The translations under genes and the position numbers were made by a program. Source: Eucommia ulmoides (lineage: Eukaryota > Streptophyta > Magnoliopsida > Garryales > Eucommiaceae). From it: 64,000 nucleotides of DNA. The stretch lies in the NCBI GenBank assembly GCA_016647705.1, contig CM028336.1:4898001-4962000 (forward strand). Reading direction: 5' to 3'. Below are positions 34,401 to 46,119 of the stretch, in pieces. Positions within the stretch are counted from its first letter, which is position 1; every line of letters begins with the position of its first letter. The notes below the pieces were generated by a model, which was not told the DNA's origin, did not search any database, and worked only from the letters and a program-made list of their open reading frames with translations.

Positions 34401-36439
34401 TAATAGCTTGAATTTATTTATCAATATTCGGCTCCAATCTTTGAATCACTTTTTGAACTCCCTCCATTACCTCTCTATGGTCAGAAAGTTTACCACCATA
34501 TTGAAATTGAGGATTTAAAAAATAACCTACATGAATTCAAAACAAAAAGCACATTTTGTTAAATGAAGTTTAATTCTAATAAGTAACAAGAGTTTTTAAA
34601 ATTGAATTTACAATTAGTCAATTACTTACCAGCTGCATGCAAATCATGGTGTAATTGGAATTGCCATCTTTTGTCGATCATTTTCCAATATTTTTTGTAG
34701 TAACGACAATTTTTTTCAATGGCCATCTTCGCTTTGTCCATAGCTTCATAGACAAATCCCATTGTAGGCTTCTCATCTCCATCAACAAGCCTAAGCACCC
34801 TCACCAATGGTTCTTGAACTTTTAAAATTTCTAAAGCTTTTATCCAAAAACCATTGTCGTTCACAATTTTTCTAACTTTTTTTCCACAGTCCTCCTTCGC
34901 CCATCTTTTGCTTTTCCACTCATCACAATTAAACATATTTTGTAAGGCATTCTTATACCTTACAATGCTTTCCAGCATAATGAAATTAGTGGCAAAACGT
35001 GTGATCCTGGGGCGTAATAACTCTTTTCCTTCAGTAAATCTCTTCATAAAATCAATAACCCAACTAGAGTTATAAATGAAGCGTGATATTCTTCTTGCAT
35101 CATCCAAGACTGTCAGCACATTTGTTTTCTCTCCAATATCTTTCAATATCAAATCAAGGCAATGTGCAGCACAACCTGTCCAATATAAATTTGGTCTTTT
35201 TAACATAAGTTTTTTCCCCGCCGCTTTTATTGCAGGCTCATTATCAATGACGATTTGGACAATATATTTTTCACCAATTTCATCTACCACCTTGTCCATA
35301 AGCCCGAAGTAATAATCGGCAGTTCTGCTAACAACATCGGTGGCATCCACTGATTTATGAAAAACAGTCCCCCGATTGCTATAAATCAAAAAATTGATAA
35401 TGTGCTTCCGGGTAGGTCCGCTCCATCCATCACACATGATCGTAACGCCCCTCTCCTCCCAATTTGGTTTATGAGATTCGATCCACTTTCTCAATTCTTC
35501 ATATTCTCTAGGTAAGAAAACTTCAGTCACCTCGTAAGGAGTAGGGACTTTCACTCCTTTTCCAACCTCCCTTGCAACATCCAACATTGGCTCAAGCCAT
35601 GGCGAATTAACAACGTTTGTTGGCAAACGTGTGTATAACACAAATTGACTAACTGCGACCCCTAATTTTTTCCTCAACCCTTTTATTATCCTTGTTGAGA
35701 TCTTTTGTTGTTTGGGGGCTTTGCTACGGTGTAGATCAACATCAATCTCGGCCAACCGTGCTTCAGGTAAAGACGAATCAATCCAACTTTTTTTCGAACT
35801 CGATTCACGGACAGTAGAAGATCGTCGAAACATATTAGCAATGCGAGTAGTAGTGCTTCCCCGTCTGGTGCTTTCACCAACCCCGCTATTACTCCCGGTC
35901 TCATATCGGTTGCCTGCATCCCTCCTATATCTCTCCCTATCTTCTTCTTCTCTATGCAACCTCATACTTTCTTTTCGTGCATAAGCCATATACGGATCAT
36001 CCGAGTTATCATCATTACTCAAATCGTAAGGATTATCTTGATCACGTTAAGAAGCTCGAATTTGTTCAATCACTTCTTCTCTTTGTTTTCTTTTATCCAT
36101 TTTTTTCTCCAAGTTACCTTCAAGATGTTTTATCATAAGCGTTCTAACATCGGCACTAACACTTTGGCATGGAGCTACTTGACCCTTTTTGGCCGCCAAG
36201 TGTTGCTTCAATCTAGTTATTCCACCATTTATCTCTCTACCACAAAATTTACATTTTAATTTGTGTCTAGAACCACTAATAGGAATCCCGAATTTCCATC
36301 CAATATCATCACTAGGAGGATGTGATCCTTCTTCACCCGACATTGTTAAATTTTAATTTTCTGCAATTTACATACACAAATTTAATTCATACTATTTATT
36401 AAAATTATAATTGAAGCTAATTAACACTACATTAACCAT

Positions 36440-36471
<32 letters not shown>

Positions 36472-36774
36472 TAATGTGATAAATAATAATGACAAAAAAA
36501 AAAAAAATTGCTACAAAAATATAAGTTAAAAAATTTTAGGACTAAATTGTAATTGTAAAAAAGTTAATTAACAATTTTAGGACTAAATTGTAATTATAAA
36601 CAAGTTAATTAACAATTTTAGGACTAAATTGTAAACAAAAAAATATTTTTAAACCCCTTAATTATTTCTAAATTACAATTTCTAAATAATTTTAATGCCT
36701 AAAATACTAATTTCAGCCCCCACCCAAATCAAACACCCCCAATTGCCGTGAAATCCCTAACACGGTAACACCCG

Positions 36775-36822
<48 letters not shown>

Positions 36823-39800
36823 AACCGAGCGGAGGCGAGACCGGAGCGGAGGCGAGACGGCGACGGCGACGAGCTGCAACGCGAAGGAGAGGAGACGTCG
36901 CCGGCGACGCGAGAGCTACGTTCGGCGGCGATGAGCTGTTTCTGTTAGACGAACCAGACGAAATCCTCAACGTTCGACGAAATCCTCAACGTTCGGTAAG
37001 TGTTTGGTTATCTTCTACTACTTTTTTCTCTTCCTTCCTCAATTATATGAAGAATCTTGGAAGAAATCTGAAAAGTGTGCGCGAAATCAGGAGTCGGTTG
37101 GTCGGTCGGTTGTTCTTTACAGACTGTAACGGCCGTTACGGTCTCCGTAACGGCCGTTAACTGCCCGTATCGGCCCGATACGAGGCGATTCAGCCCTAGA
37201 TGCCGGAATCGGCCGTGTATCGATATCGGCCTACCCATTTTCCGGTACGAATCGGCCGTTACGGTACGAATCGGCCGTTACGGTACGTAACGGCCGATAT
37301 TTAAAACACTGCCCCTCTACATTTTACGATGTACAATAATAAAACTATTAACAAAATAATAATAAAATTAAGTTTGTTTGTTTTTTTTTTTTGGTGGGCA
37401 TAAAATTCTAGGGACACTAATTGGAAACACTCAAAAGAGGAAAAAAGAAAATGGAAGACCAAAAAAAACGAGGAAAAAAAAAGAATAGAAGAATAAAAAG
37501 AAAAAGATAAATAGTTTTTTTGGATAGCAATTTTTTTGAAAAAAATAATTACTATAAGATATATCCCTACAACTGTAAGAAAAATTGGGGGCAAAAGAAG
37601 GAACAATAGACGAACAAAAGAAAAATTTATATTTTTTTCTTTGAAGATAATAAGGGTGGTTTGCGATAAATGTTTAGGTGTAAAATGGAGATTCTTTATA
37701 AAAATTATTTGGAAATTAACGTTTAACAAACGTGTTAGAATCCCACATCGAATCAATGAAGCTTCCAAAAGTAGTCTATATATGAAAGGAATTACTCCAC
37801 TTGATACCATATGGTTTTAGGTTGGAACCTCCTACCATGGTATCGGAACTAGGTTTGATAAGCCTCGTTCGTTTGTCCTGATTGTTTGAATGCTTGTCTT
37901 CTTTTTTATGTTTGTTTGATTGCATTACATGCAATGCGGGTTGTACGTGAGGATGGGTGTTAGAATCCCACATTGAATCTGTCGGGTTTCCTAAAGTAGT
38001 CTATATATAAAAAGAGTTACTCCATTTGATACCGTATGGTTTTAGGTTGGAACTTCCTAACATGGTATCAGAACTGGTTTGGAAAGCCCCATTTGTTGGT
38101 CCTCGATTGTTTATCTTCTCTCTTCCGATGTTTGCCTGATTGCATCACGTGCAAGGCGGGTTACACATGAGGATGAGTGTTAGAATTCCATATCGAATTT
38201 TTGAGCTTCCCAATATATGAACAAAGCTACTCCACTTGATACCATATGGTTTTAGGTCGGAACCTTCTAACATAACGCACCGTCAATATATGGGGTGATG
38301 TGATACAAAAACCCAAACTTCAAGGGTGGTCCTGGCTATTTTGGAAAAAGGGTGCATTGTGATATTATGACAAAACTCAGGAGAGGTTAATGAAGATGCG
38401 TTACCTCAAATGTGTCTTTTCCAACAGCATCATAGACGACATCGACCCCATTTTCCGATGTTATCTCATTGACACGAGCAACGAAATCCTGATCCTTGTA
38501 GAGAATAATATGGTGACATCCATCTTCTTTGGCTTGAGCTGCCTTCTCCTCTGTTGAGACCGTCCCAATAACAGTCGCGCCAAGTGCATTTGCCCACTGG
38601 CACAGTAAAGATCCAACTCCACCTGCTGCTGCATGAATAAGAACCGTGTGCCCACGTTCAACCTGCATTTCATTGCACTCACAGTAATATCTATGCAACT
38701 GCTTTGTTTCCTAAAGCTTATAAGTTAGAACCAAAAATTAAAAAAGGACACTACTTCGATTCCAAGATTCACTTCAAGAAATTTGGAAGGGCTTTCATAT
38801 TTTCATCACCAAAGCCGAAAACCAAGAGTTTCAATCCCTATATTAATGGAATTACAAGTCCACCAATTTAAGCTGCCAGTAGGGCTGGCAAAACAAGTAT
38901 TTACACAATGACACGACACGAGACCGACACAAAATTATCAGGTCTAGATTTTGCTTATCAGGTATCGGGTCGTTATCGTGTCAGACCCGATAACCTGATA
39001 AGAAATAGTGTAGGTTATCAGGTCAAGGTTGACCTGATAACCCAATAGGTTACACGATAAGACACGATAAGAATTTCGTGTATTCAGGTTACACGATAAC
39101 CTGAGATCTAATAGGCTACCCATTAATTTAATAAATTATTTTTACACCTCCAAATTATCAAATATTATAATTTAGTACCTAATATATATATTCACATTTC
39201 CCTAACCCTACTCATTTAGTCATTTGATATTCGTTCTACCACCGTCCGCCGCTCACTTCGTTCTCTCTCCCTTTGCCGTTGTTCCACAAGACAACGACGA
39301 CGACTGCGACTGCCACTGTAAATGTAATGATGGATTTTTTTTTTCTTGTTTGGTTTGTTTTGGTTGAACTAGTTTTTTTTTTTCTTTTGTAAATAAATTT
39401 TGTTAACATTGTGTCAACTTAACAGGTCAGTAACGTGTAATGGGTTAAGGTGTTAACTTAACAAGTTGACAGGTCATTAACATATAATGGGTTAATGTGT
39501 AATGAGTAGGTTAATATGTAATGGAAACCTATCAGGTCTTATCGTGTCGTGTTTACCTGATAGGTTTCGTGTCATCGTGTGACAAGAAAAATTATCGTGT
39601 AGTGTCGTGTTGACACGATAATTTTCGTGTCGTGTTCGTGTTTGGGTAGTCTGATATGATAAGCTTATCGTGTCATGTTCGTGTTTGAGTCTTATCGTGT
39701 TTCGTGTTATCGTGTAATAACCTTTTACACGACATGTTACCTGTTTTGCCAGCCCTAACTACCAGTATAAAGATTTTCGTTCAGATATTGTTTTCACTCT

Positions 39801-41315
39801 TCTTATCCAGGTATATTTGTACAAAAAGGAATCAAACTTAGAGTGTAATAAGTACAACAGTCCCTAAGAGTTAAACTTATACCTAAAAATAAAGGGAAAA
39901 ACAAAGAAGAAGAATATAAAGAAAAGAAATTTAGGACCATGCCAGGCATATTTGTAACATACCTTGAAACAACGCCGGACCAGATATTCGGCCGTCATTC
40001 CCTTAAGCATGATGGATGCAGCTTTAATAGGATCAATGCAGGGGGGCACAGGCACAACCTTGTCTGCAGGAAGGATTTGCTCTTCAGTATATGATCCCAT
40101 TGGAAAACCAGCATAGGCTACAAGATCTCCTACTTTTCTGCCTGTTAGTCCCGGACCCACCGCAGTCACTACACCAACTGCCTCCATTCCTGCAATTCAT
40201 TTCCAAGACATAACTGGATCAAGATATGTCTTTAATCTGATAACCTAAGAGTACGTCACAACTCTATAATTTGGTGGGAGTTTGATGAGAATTCCAAGTT
40301 TTCCTTTCCCTGTATGTAGATGGTAAGAAAAAGAAAAAAACAGCACCTGGTATGAAGGGCTTTGTAGGCACATTGTATAATCCTTTGCGGAAATATACAT
40401 CGATGAAGTTAAGTCCAACAGCCTTATTTTTCACCTTGATCTCTCCTTCTTTTGGTTCTCCTATTTCCACATCCTCCCATTTGAGGACCTGTCATCATGT
40501 GGATTATGTTATTCCCGATGCCAATTCATCAACACCCATAAAAGATTTAGTATAACATAATCTAAGCCCAATCAAACACACAAACAGATGCAATAGACAA
40601 AACGATCAACAAACAAACATTATAAATGAAACTTTGCAAATAATCATGTCAGTAGCCAAATCATGCGATTTTACAATCATTCCGAAAATTGTGGGTACTC
40701 AAATATATCAACAACAACAACTAAGCCTTTGTCCTACTTATGTAGCAAATTATGGGTACTCAAATGATGGATATATTTATAAAAGTAAATCCGGATTACC
40801 AAATGAATGCACCGATCTATTCATGATGCTAGAAAATGCTAGAAAGGAGCGGTAAGAACAACAATTATTACCCAACTTTTAACAATATGCAGAACGAAAT
40901 GGAAGCAAGCACATGATTACAAGTAAAAAGGCCTCGAGCAACTTATCTATTTGAAAATTTTCAACTTATAATCTGAATGGAAAAGTCAACTGAAACAAGA
41001 TTAAGACCATACACTACATGAACAACTGAATTCAACTCCTAAAGAAACCAAAAATCCAGTTCTGCAGATTAATCATTAAAGATTCATCACTCGCAAACGA
41101 AATAATCATCAGCAGAAGTTCGATCAAGTTTTGACAACTTCAAATCAATCCCAGATTCGACTACTAAAACAGAAATCCGAATTAGTCCTAGCATGCGATT
41201 GCTATATGAAACAGGAAACAAACCCAGTCACAGAAAATAATAGAAAAAAAATTAGAGAGAGAGAGAGAGAGACCTCGGGGCCACCGCATTCATGAACCCT
41301 AATTGCTTTGACCAT
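31414..41315 (-). CDS. NAD(P)H:quinone oxidoreductase, zeta-crystallin type (QOR2)
   Basis: Exons 41315-41274, 40488-40347, 40189-39963, 38662-38405 and 31737-31414 have GT-AG introns and an open frame of 330 aa. Same family and motifs as QOR1: MVKAIRVHECGGPE start, AAAGGVGS cofactor loop, DSAN end. Exon 5 has a two-residue insertion (VPVTVSAIG against VPVSAIG in QOR1). Intron 4 is 6.7 kb because a 4.7-kb hAT and a TRIM array lie in it; intron 3 carries a 0.88-kb hAT derivative and intron 1 a LINE tail. Upstream of the Met the frame stays open for about 70 codons (ending RSFSAADSAVA) but has no ATG, so the annotated Met is kept; a plastid or mitochondrial extension from a non-ATG start or an upstream exon cannot be excluded. 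The host gene's frame and splice sites look undamaged. Confidence 0.92.
33012..36343 (-). pseudogene. hAT transposase (BED finger, DUF659, hAT dimerisation), two nonsense codons
   Basis: Exons 36343-34630, 34526-34396, 34290-34215 and 34138-33012 join in one frame of about 1,015 codons. The BED-type zinc finger is at residues about 31-60 (CKFC, then LKQHL). A DUF659-type core follows (TIMCDGWSGPTRKHIINFLI, DNEPAIKAAGKK, CAAHCLDLILKDIG), and the hAT dimerisation region in the last exon includes NCELNWSTFSLIH. A low-complexity tail rich in Gly, Ser, Tyr and Pro ends FWY. Two in-frame stops interrupt it: TAA at 36049-36047, between the BED finger and the core, and TAA at 34416-34414, in exon 2 (DK*IQAINQ, where Gln is likely ancestral). 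Both could be single C-to-T changes. It probably cannot move itself, but its ends could still be mobilised in trans. Confidence 0.88.
36779..36820. repeat. (GA)n microsatellite in the hAT 5' region
   Basis: About 21 GA repeats between the transposase start and the right subterminal region, on the 5' side of the transposase gene. GA/CT tracts are common in plant 5' leaders, so it may lie in the untranslated leader. Confidence 0.85.
37115..37305. repeat. Subterminal TAACGGCCGTTA repeats of the hAT element
   Basis: GTAACGGCCGTTA-type palindromes and CGGCCGTTACGGTACG direct repeats are packed into the last 190 bp. A matching but less regular set lies at the other end (about 32640-32735). In the hAT family, subterminal repeats of this kind are transposase binding sites. 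Confidence 0.8.
37733..38272 (+). mobile_element. TRIM array in QOR2 intron 4
   Basis: Same three-LTR miniature element as at 7802-8354, with TGTTAGA starts, TAACA ends and TGGTATCGGAAC / TGGTATCAGAAC primer-site sequences. It is followed by TAACG at 38273-38277. Shared with QOR1, so it was present before the copies separated. Non-coding. Confidence 0.8.
38880..39757. mobile_element. Non-autonomous hAT element, 878 bp, in QOR2 intron 3
   Basis: Ends TAGGGCTGGCAAAAC at both sides (right end read in reverse). Flanks GCTGCCAG (38872-38879) and ACTACCAG (39758-39765) fit an 8-bp duplication with two G-to-A-type differences. The site is empty in QOR1 near 8985. Subterminal regions repeat TTATCGTGT and ACACGATAA. 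The middle (about 39230-39320) resembles a gene leader but has no convincing reading frame. Confidence 0.82.
40705..40752 (-). mobile_element. 48-bp RTE-type LINE tail in QOR2 intron 1
   Basis: An insertion absent from QOR1, flanked by a 13-bp direct repeat TGGGTACTCAAAT (40692-40704 and 40753-40765). Read on the minus strand it ends AAGGCTTAGTTGTTGTTG, the same tail as the LINE fragment at 54943-55482. It is therefore an extremely 5'-truncated LINE copy. Confidence 0.85.
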
Positions 41316-41551
41316 TGCCACTGCTGAATCGGCTGCAGAAAATGATCTGACGACTGTTTTTGAAGCGATTCTTGCGTTGTTCTTGTGATTGACGAAATGG
41401 CAAGTGTTGATGCGTGGTGTTTGGAGCTGAGTGAGTGAGGATTTGGAGTGGCGAAGGCTAGAGAAAAACGAATTCGGCAGAAGACAATGAGAGTAACTGT
41501 AGATAATCCCATTTTTCAGATTTCAACCCCCTAACTTTCGGCCGTCTTGTC

Positions 41552-41603
41552 GACGTCACGAGAATAATAATTAATAAATTTTATCACATGAGATTGACGT
41601 GAC
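41552..41603 (-). promoter_or_regulatory. ACGT/TGACG motifs upstream of QOR2
   Basis: GACGTCAC at 41552-41559 and TGACGTGAC at 41595-41603, at the same distances from the start codon as in QOR1. They are candidate TGA-factor (as-1-like) sites by motif only. Confidence 0.45.
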
Positions 41604-43807
41604 ACACTTGGGTAAATTACATTAAACCAAATTATGTTCCTTTCTACCAAGAGTGATAAATCATATCTTACACTAGCATATACCTCGTGCTTAAAAATAC
41701 GGACTTTAATTTTATTATTATTAAATTAATAATAATACAATTGACTAAGTAAAATGGTCAATACAATGGAGAAAAAACCAACAAAATAATCAATACAAAA
41801 AATACTATACTAAGTAAAAAATATGGGGGATAAAAAAAATTTATAGCACGGCACGTCTATAGACACCACCCGTTTGCTTCCATCAACCTACAAAACAATT
41901 ACATGAAATTGAACAAATTCTCCCCGACTTTCATCGCCAATCACTCGATCTTCTTGAACCATCTATCCAAAATATTCTTGTTTGGGAATACAACGATCTA
42001 ATTAAAAAATCTGCAAGTCTTGTTCATGCAATTAAGAACAAAAATAGACAATAAGAATAATATATTCAACTTAATAGTCAAGATTCACCAAGAAAAGACA
42101 AAAATGAGGATAGAAGATAAAATTCCATTGCTCAAACATAAATCAGCTTCAAGTCTTCTATTTTAGCAGAAGAGAACAGACATTAGAAATATAAGGAAAA
42201 TGAAAATATTACCTCTTCATGGAAGTAAAAGAAGAAATCAAGAAATGGATGGTCGAATAAATGTAAAAAACTTTCTAACGAACAAAAGAACAAAGATATT
42301 AGAGTTTGGAGAGTGTAATAATGAATTGCATGAATATATAATAGACAAAGAACTCGGAGAGAAAAACCAGAGCTAAGAATCTACACTATATTTTGTTGAT
42401 CGAGTAAAGACACTTCTAATACTGTTTCAATTTAAGGCCTTTAGTTTCTGTTTAATGTTCATGATCACCATAGAAAACTTCTTCCTAAATGGAACCCAAA
42501 ACAATCAAATTAGCCAAACATTTAGAATTAAAAAAGAGAAAAGAAAAAATTTCCATAAGATCCAACATACCTGCCAGAGACACGATCGCTCAACCCAGAT
42601 TGGAAGATGAATCCAAGAATTATGGATTAAACCTATCGCTTTGTCTGTAATTCCCACCCAGTTCATCCACGTTGTGAACGGGGCCCCCTATCCCAAGAAA
42701 TACTCATCCACCCCCTTTGAAACCCTGATTTTCCCAAATCTAAAACCCATTTCCTCATAGCAATCTCCATTGTCCACCGAAACGTTCATCTCTGAATACC
42801 TCATGGCCAATTCAAGATTCGACTCTCTATCTCTCTATCTCTAACTGTTCGTGAAACATAAAGTATCTAAATTTGAGACAAAAAAACAATAAACGAACGT
42901 GACCATAAAAATAGAATCATATGAATGCAAAACCAAACTATTTTCAGCAAAACTAACCAAATGTTCTAGTACAAACTAATCGAACTGTTTTACTGAACAT
43001 GTAAAATGCGTGATCTTAAAATGGCGTATTTTTGTAAGTTCTATCTTGGATCATGAGCATTAGAGATCTAAAAAATAAAAGAAAATTGAAATTTAAAATT
43101 GTAAAGACACTCAATTTTGTGTTCGTGAAAAGTTAGTTTTAACTTCTTTGATATTATAGAATGACAAAATGGAGATGAAGCAAGACTATGTGAACCTGTA
43201 AAAACAAAAATTAAAAAATAATATTGCACAGAAAATAAGCAATCCCAAACCGTAAGAATTATAAAATAAAAAAGTAACTAAATCGATAGCAAGAAATCCA
43301 AAAGAAAATAAAATCATACAACAAATTGAGACGGACCAAAATAAAGAAAGAAATCTTCAAAAAGAAATATAGAGATGGACAATGAGAACCCATTGATTTA
43401 AACATTCGCAATAGATACAAAGAGAGATCAACAAACCTTGAGGTCGTTGCGAGAGTGAAAGAGCAAGAGCGAAACATTAATTGGAAATCCATATTTGGAT
43501 CCCCCATACACAAACTAATTGCCTGAACTCCTACATTAAGGTTCTTGGAATGAACCTGCATTTATTTAACTAAATATGTCAAAAAAACATGATAAATAAC
43601 TATTTTCAATAAATATGTCAACAATACATGATAAATAACTATTCGCAATAAAATGCACTGAAAATATGTCAACAATACATGATAAATAACTATTTTCAAT
43701 AAAAATGAACTCACTCAGATTTTTTAGCTTTACCAGCTGAATCATTGGCGTCTGGAGCTCAACAACATCAGCTTCATCTCTTGAAACATAGGGGGAAGCC
43801 CAATTTA

Positions 43808-44030
43808 CTCCCTATAATTCCTCAATTCACTTTCTATTTCAAAAGCAGTGAGTGGACTTACCTGGAAAGAAGTCAATGCATTAATAAGTGATATGCTGAA
43901 AAAACTGTAAAAAAACTTTTGAAATAGAAAGTGAACTGAGGAATTACTGTAGGAGATAATAAGTGTTAAGTGTTTGTTGTAAAGAAGTCAATACTCCCTA
44001 TAGGTTCAACAAACACTTGCTATCTCCTAC
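43808..44030 (+). other. Two adjacent long hairpins (possible small-RNA precursor or foldback)
   Basis: Arm 43808-43845 (AATTCCTCAATTCACTTTCT within it) pairs with 43916-43955 over more than 30 bp with one internal mismatch and a loop of about 70 nt. Directly adjoining, 43949-43979 pairs with 44007-44030 (core GTAGGAGATA / TATCTCCTAC) around a 27-nt loop. The motif AAAGAAGTCAATACTCCCTA repeats nearby at 43981 and 44074. The folds could be a decayed foldback transposon or a MIR-like precursor; nothing here distinguishes them. Confidence 0.5.
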
Positions 44031-45205
44031 ATTTAATACCACCCTGCAGTGGAATTACTTGGAAAGAAGTCAATACTCCCTATTAGTTTTGAAAGCATAT
44101 TAGTGCTAGTGGGCACCAAAGTTCCATGGAAATGGAAATAAAGCCTATATATGGGGAATACCAGCAATTTCCAATGAGAATAAACTGTGCTTCTTATAAC
44201 AATAAATCAACCCTAACCCCAAATTGAAAGAGATGGAGAAATGGTGGCCATGAACATAAAGATCCTAAAATTAATCCTATCAAAACCCTAAATTAGATGA
44301 GCAAGAGCGAGAGAGAATAGAGTACCTATGATTAGGGGTAAACAGATGAATGGTGATGATGAAGCGTTGGGCGGCTGATGACCATCCAAATGCGACCATC
44401 GGTGACCTTCACCATCCTCGCCGAACACCGATGACCACCTGTGCACTGTCGTCATAAAGGGAGGAAGAATGGTTTCGAAATAGAAATTGATGAAATGTTT
44501 CAATTTTAAGGGTTTCGAAATAGAGAAATAGAGACAATCAAACCCAAAATCCAAAGAGAGAGGGAGAAATATACCTGGAGACAGAGTGGGGAACTCGATG
44601 CTAACAGAAGACAGCCATGGGGCAATTGGTCTCCTGGTCACGAGTGATCGTCGCTGTCGTCTTCGCAAGGGAGGGGGGAGGCCGTCGTTGTCGTCTTCGC
44701 AAGGGAGGATGAGATCAGTTTTTGATGGAGAGGGTGAGAGAGACGGCTCAGAGGGATTGTGGGGAAAAACCCTAATTTTAATATTTATATCGGAATTGAG
44801 AGAGAGAGAGAGAGAGAGAAAGAGGCTTACCAGGGAATCTGCGACGTCGGGAGCGAGGACCGTGAGCGATTGGAGGAGTCGACTATCAACGGAGTTGTGA
44901 CATTAGATTCGGCCGAGAGCTAAGCCACCGTCGTCGTCTGAAGAAAGGGAGAAGTCGTCGCGAGGGAGAAAGAATAATCCGCCCCCGTCGCGAGTGAAGG
45001 ATGACGGCGTGGATGGCGAGACGATGGTGGAGGAGGCTGAGAAGGAGTGGATCGCGGGAGACTGAGAAAGAGAGGAGATGAAGGCGATGGCGATGGCGAT
45101 TGTCGGAGAAGAACAACGACGCTAAGCAGATGGTAAGTCTCAAAAGATGATGAACCGTGGATTGGGGGGGACAAATTCTGTGAAGAAAAAGAACACACTG
45201 AGCAG

Positions 45206-46119
45206 TAGGGCTGTGCAAATAATCTGACGGCCCGGCCTGCCCGAACAAACCGACCGGGACCGGCCCGAAATCTTCGGGCCTATATTATTTTTTGTTCAAA
45301 TCGGGTAAGACCCGATCCGAAAAGAGAGAAATTCAGTCGGTGGGCGGTTTTGAGAAACCCTTACCCGCATCAACCCGACCCGACCGTGACAGACCTTAAA
45401 TACTATTTTTCGCGTTTTAGGGCTTCCACTTTCCAGTTTTCAGCGGCTACTTCATTTCCTCTCCTCTCATTTACTCAGCCGCCTCCAAATCCATAGATTC
45501 ATTTCATGAATCTAAAGGTTTCTCCATCGTCTGATTCGTCTCGTCGACTTTAAAACCTAAGTGGCGCTCCATCCATTCGACCTCCAAAGTCCATCGACAA
45601 TGCTTCGACGCACATCGCAAGCTCCAAAATCTTCAATTCCCTCGGTTGATTTGTCTTCGTTTCTTCGGTGAGTTCTTCTATTTGTTGGATTTGTTGGTTC
45701 TTCGATTTGTTTATTCTTCGATTTTGATTCTGTATGAATTAGGGTTTTCGGATTATTTGCACTGCCCTATCAGTTAGTGTTTCTGTTTTGTTTTAATTAG
45801 GGTTGTTTAATTAGGTTTTTCGCTCGAATTTGGTTTCAATTAGTGAACTTCATTGACAACCAAAATTCTCTTTCAATTACTTTATTGTTCTTGTTTAGTG
45901 TCTTCTTTTTCTTCTTGTTCTATCTTCTTTTTCTTCAACCTGTATTGGTATACCCGGCCAACCCGACCATCAACCCGCACGGAACCCGTAGACCCGAAAA
46001 TGTTCGAATTATACAGTCCCACGGTCGGATAGCGGGTCTGATTTTTTCACACCCGACAAGGGCGGGTCGGGTGGCGGGTTAGGGCCATACTGTTGGGTTT
46101 TGACCCGTGCACACCCCTA
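45206..46119. mobile_element. Non-autonomous hAT element, 914 bp
   Basis: Ends TAGGGCTGTGCA and (reverse of the right end) TAGGGGTGTGCA, flanked by CTGAGCAG (45198-45205) and CTGAGTAG (46120-46127), an 8-bp duplication with one change. Subterminal ACCCGAC-type repeats lie at both ends. The interior (about 45420-45720) resembles a leader and first exon, but no transposase frame is present. Confidence 0.85.

Larger units (their letters stand above)
32625..37311 (-). mobile_element. Complete hAT transposon, 4,687 bp, in QOR2 intron 4
   Basis: Ends are CAAGGTTTTAAATCGCGG and (reverse of the right end) CAGTGTTTTAAATATCGG. A perfect 8-bp duplication CCCCTCTA flanks it (32617-32624 and 37312-37319). 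The empty site is preserved in QOR1, where CCCCTCTA runs straight into CGTTTTAC. Both subterminal regions are dense in TAACGG and CGGCCGTTACGG motifs. It carries a four-exon transposase gene on the minus strand. The perfect duplication and nearly open gene indicate recent insertion, after QOR1 and QOR2 separated. Confidence 0.95.
32285..38390. mobile_element. MULE-like element in QOR2 intron 4, with nested insertions
   Basis: Counterpart of 7085-8486. The left end (about 32287, TATCATTCACCTCCCCTGAG) is inverted at the right end near 38370-38390. The hAT at 32625-37311 and the TRIM array at 37733-38272 lie inside. Filler of A/T tracts occurs at 37330-37730. Ends are approximate. Confidence 0.5.

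Noticed and set aside
44288-45248. Several 90-126-residue frames near 44.3-45.2 kb
   Set aside because: GA/CT-rich low-complexity DNA, with no family resemblance and overlapping frames on both strands.
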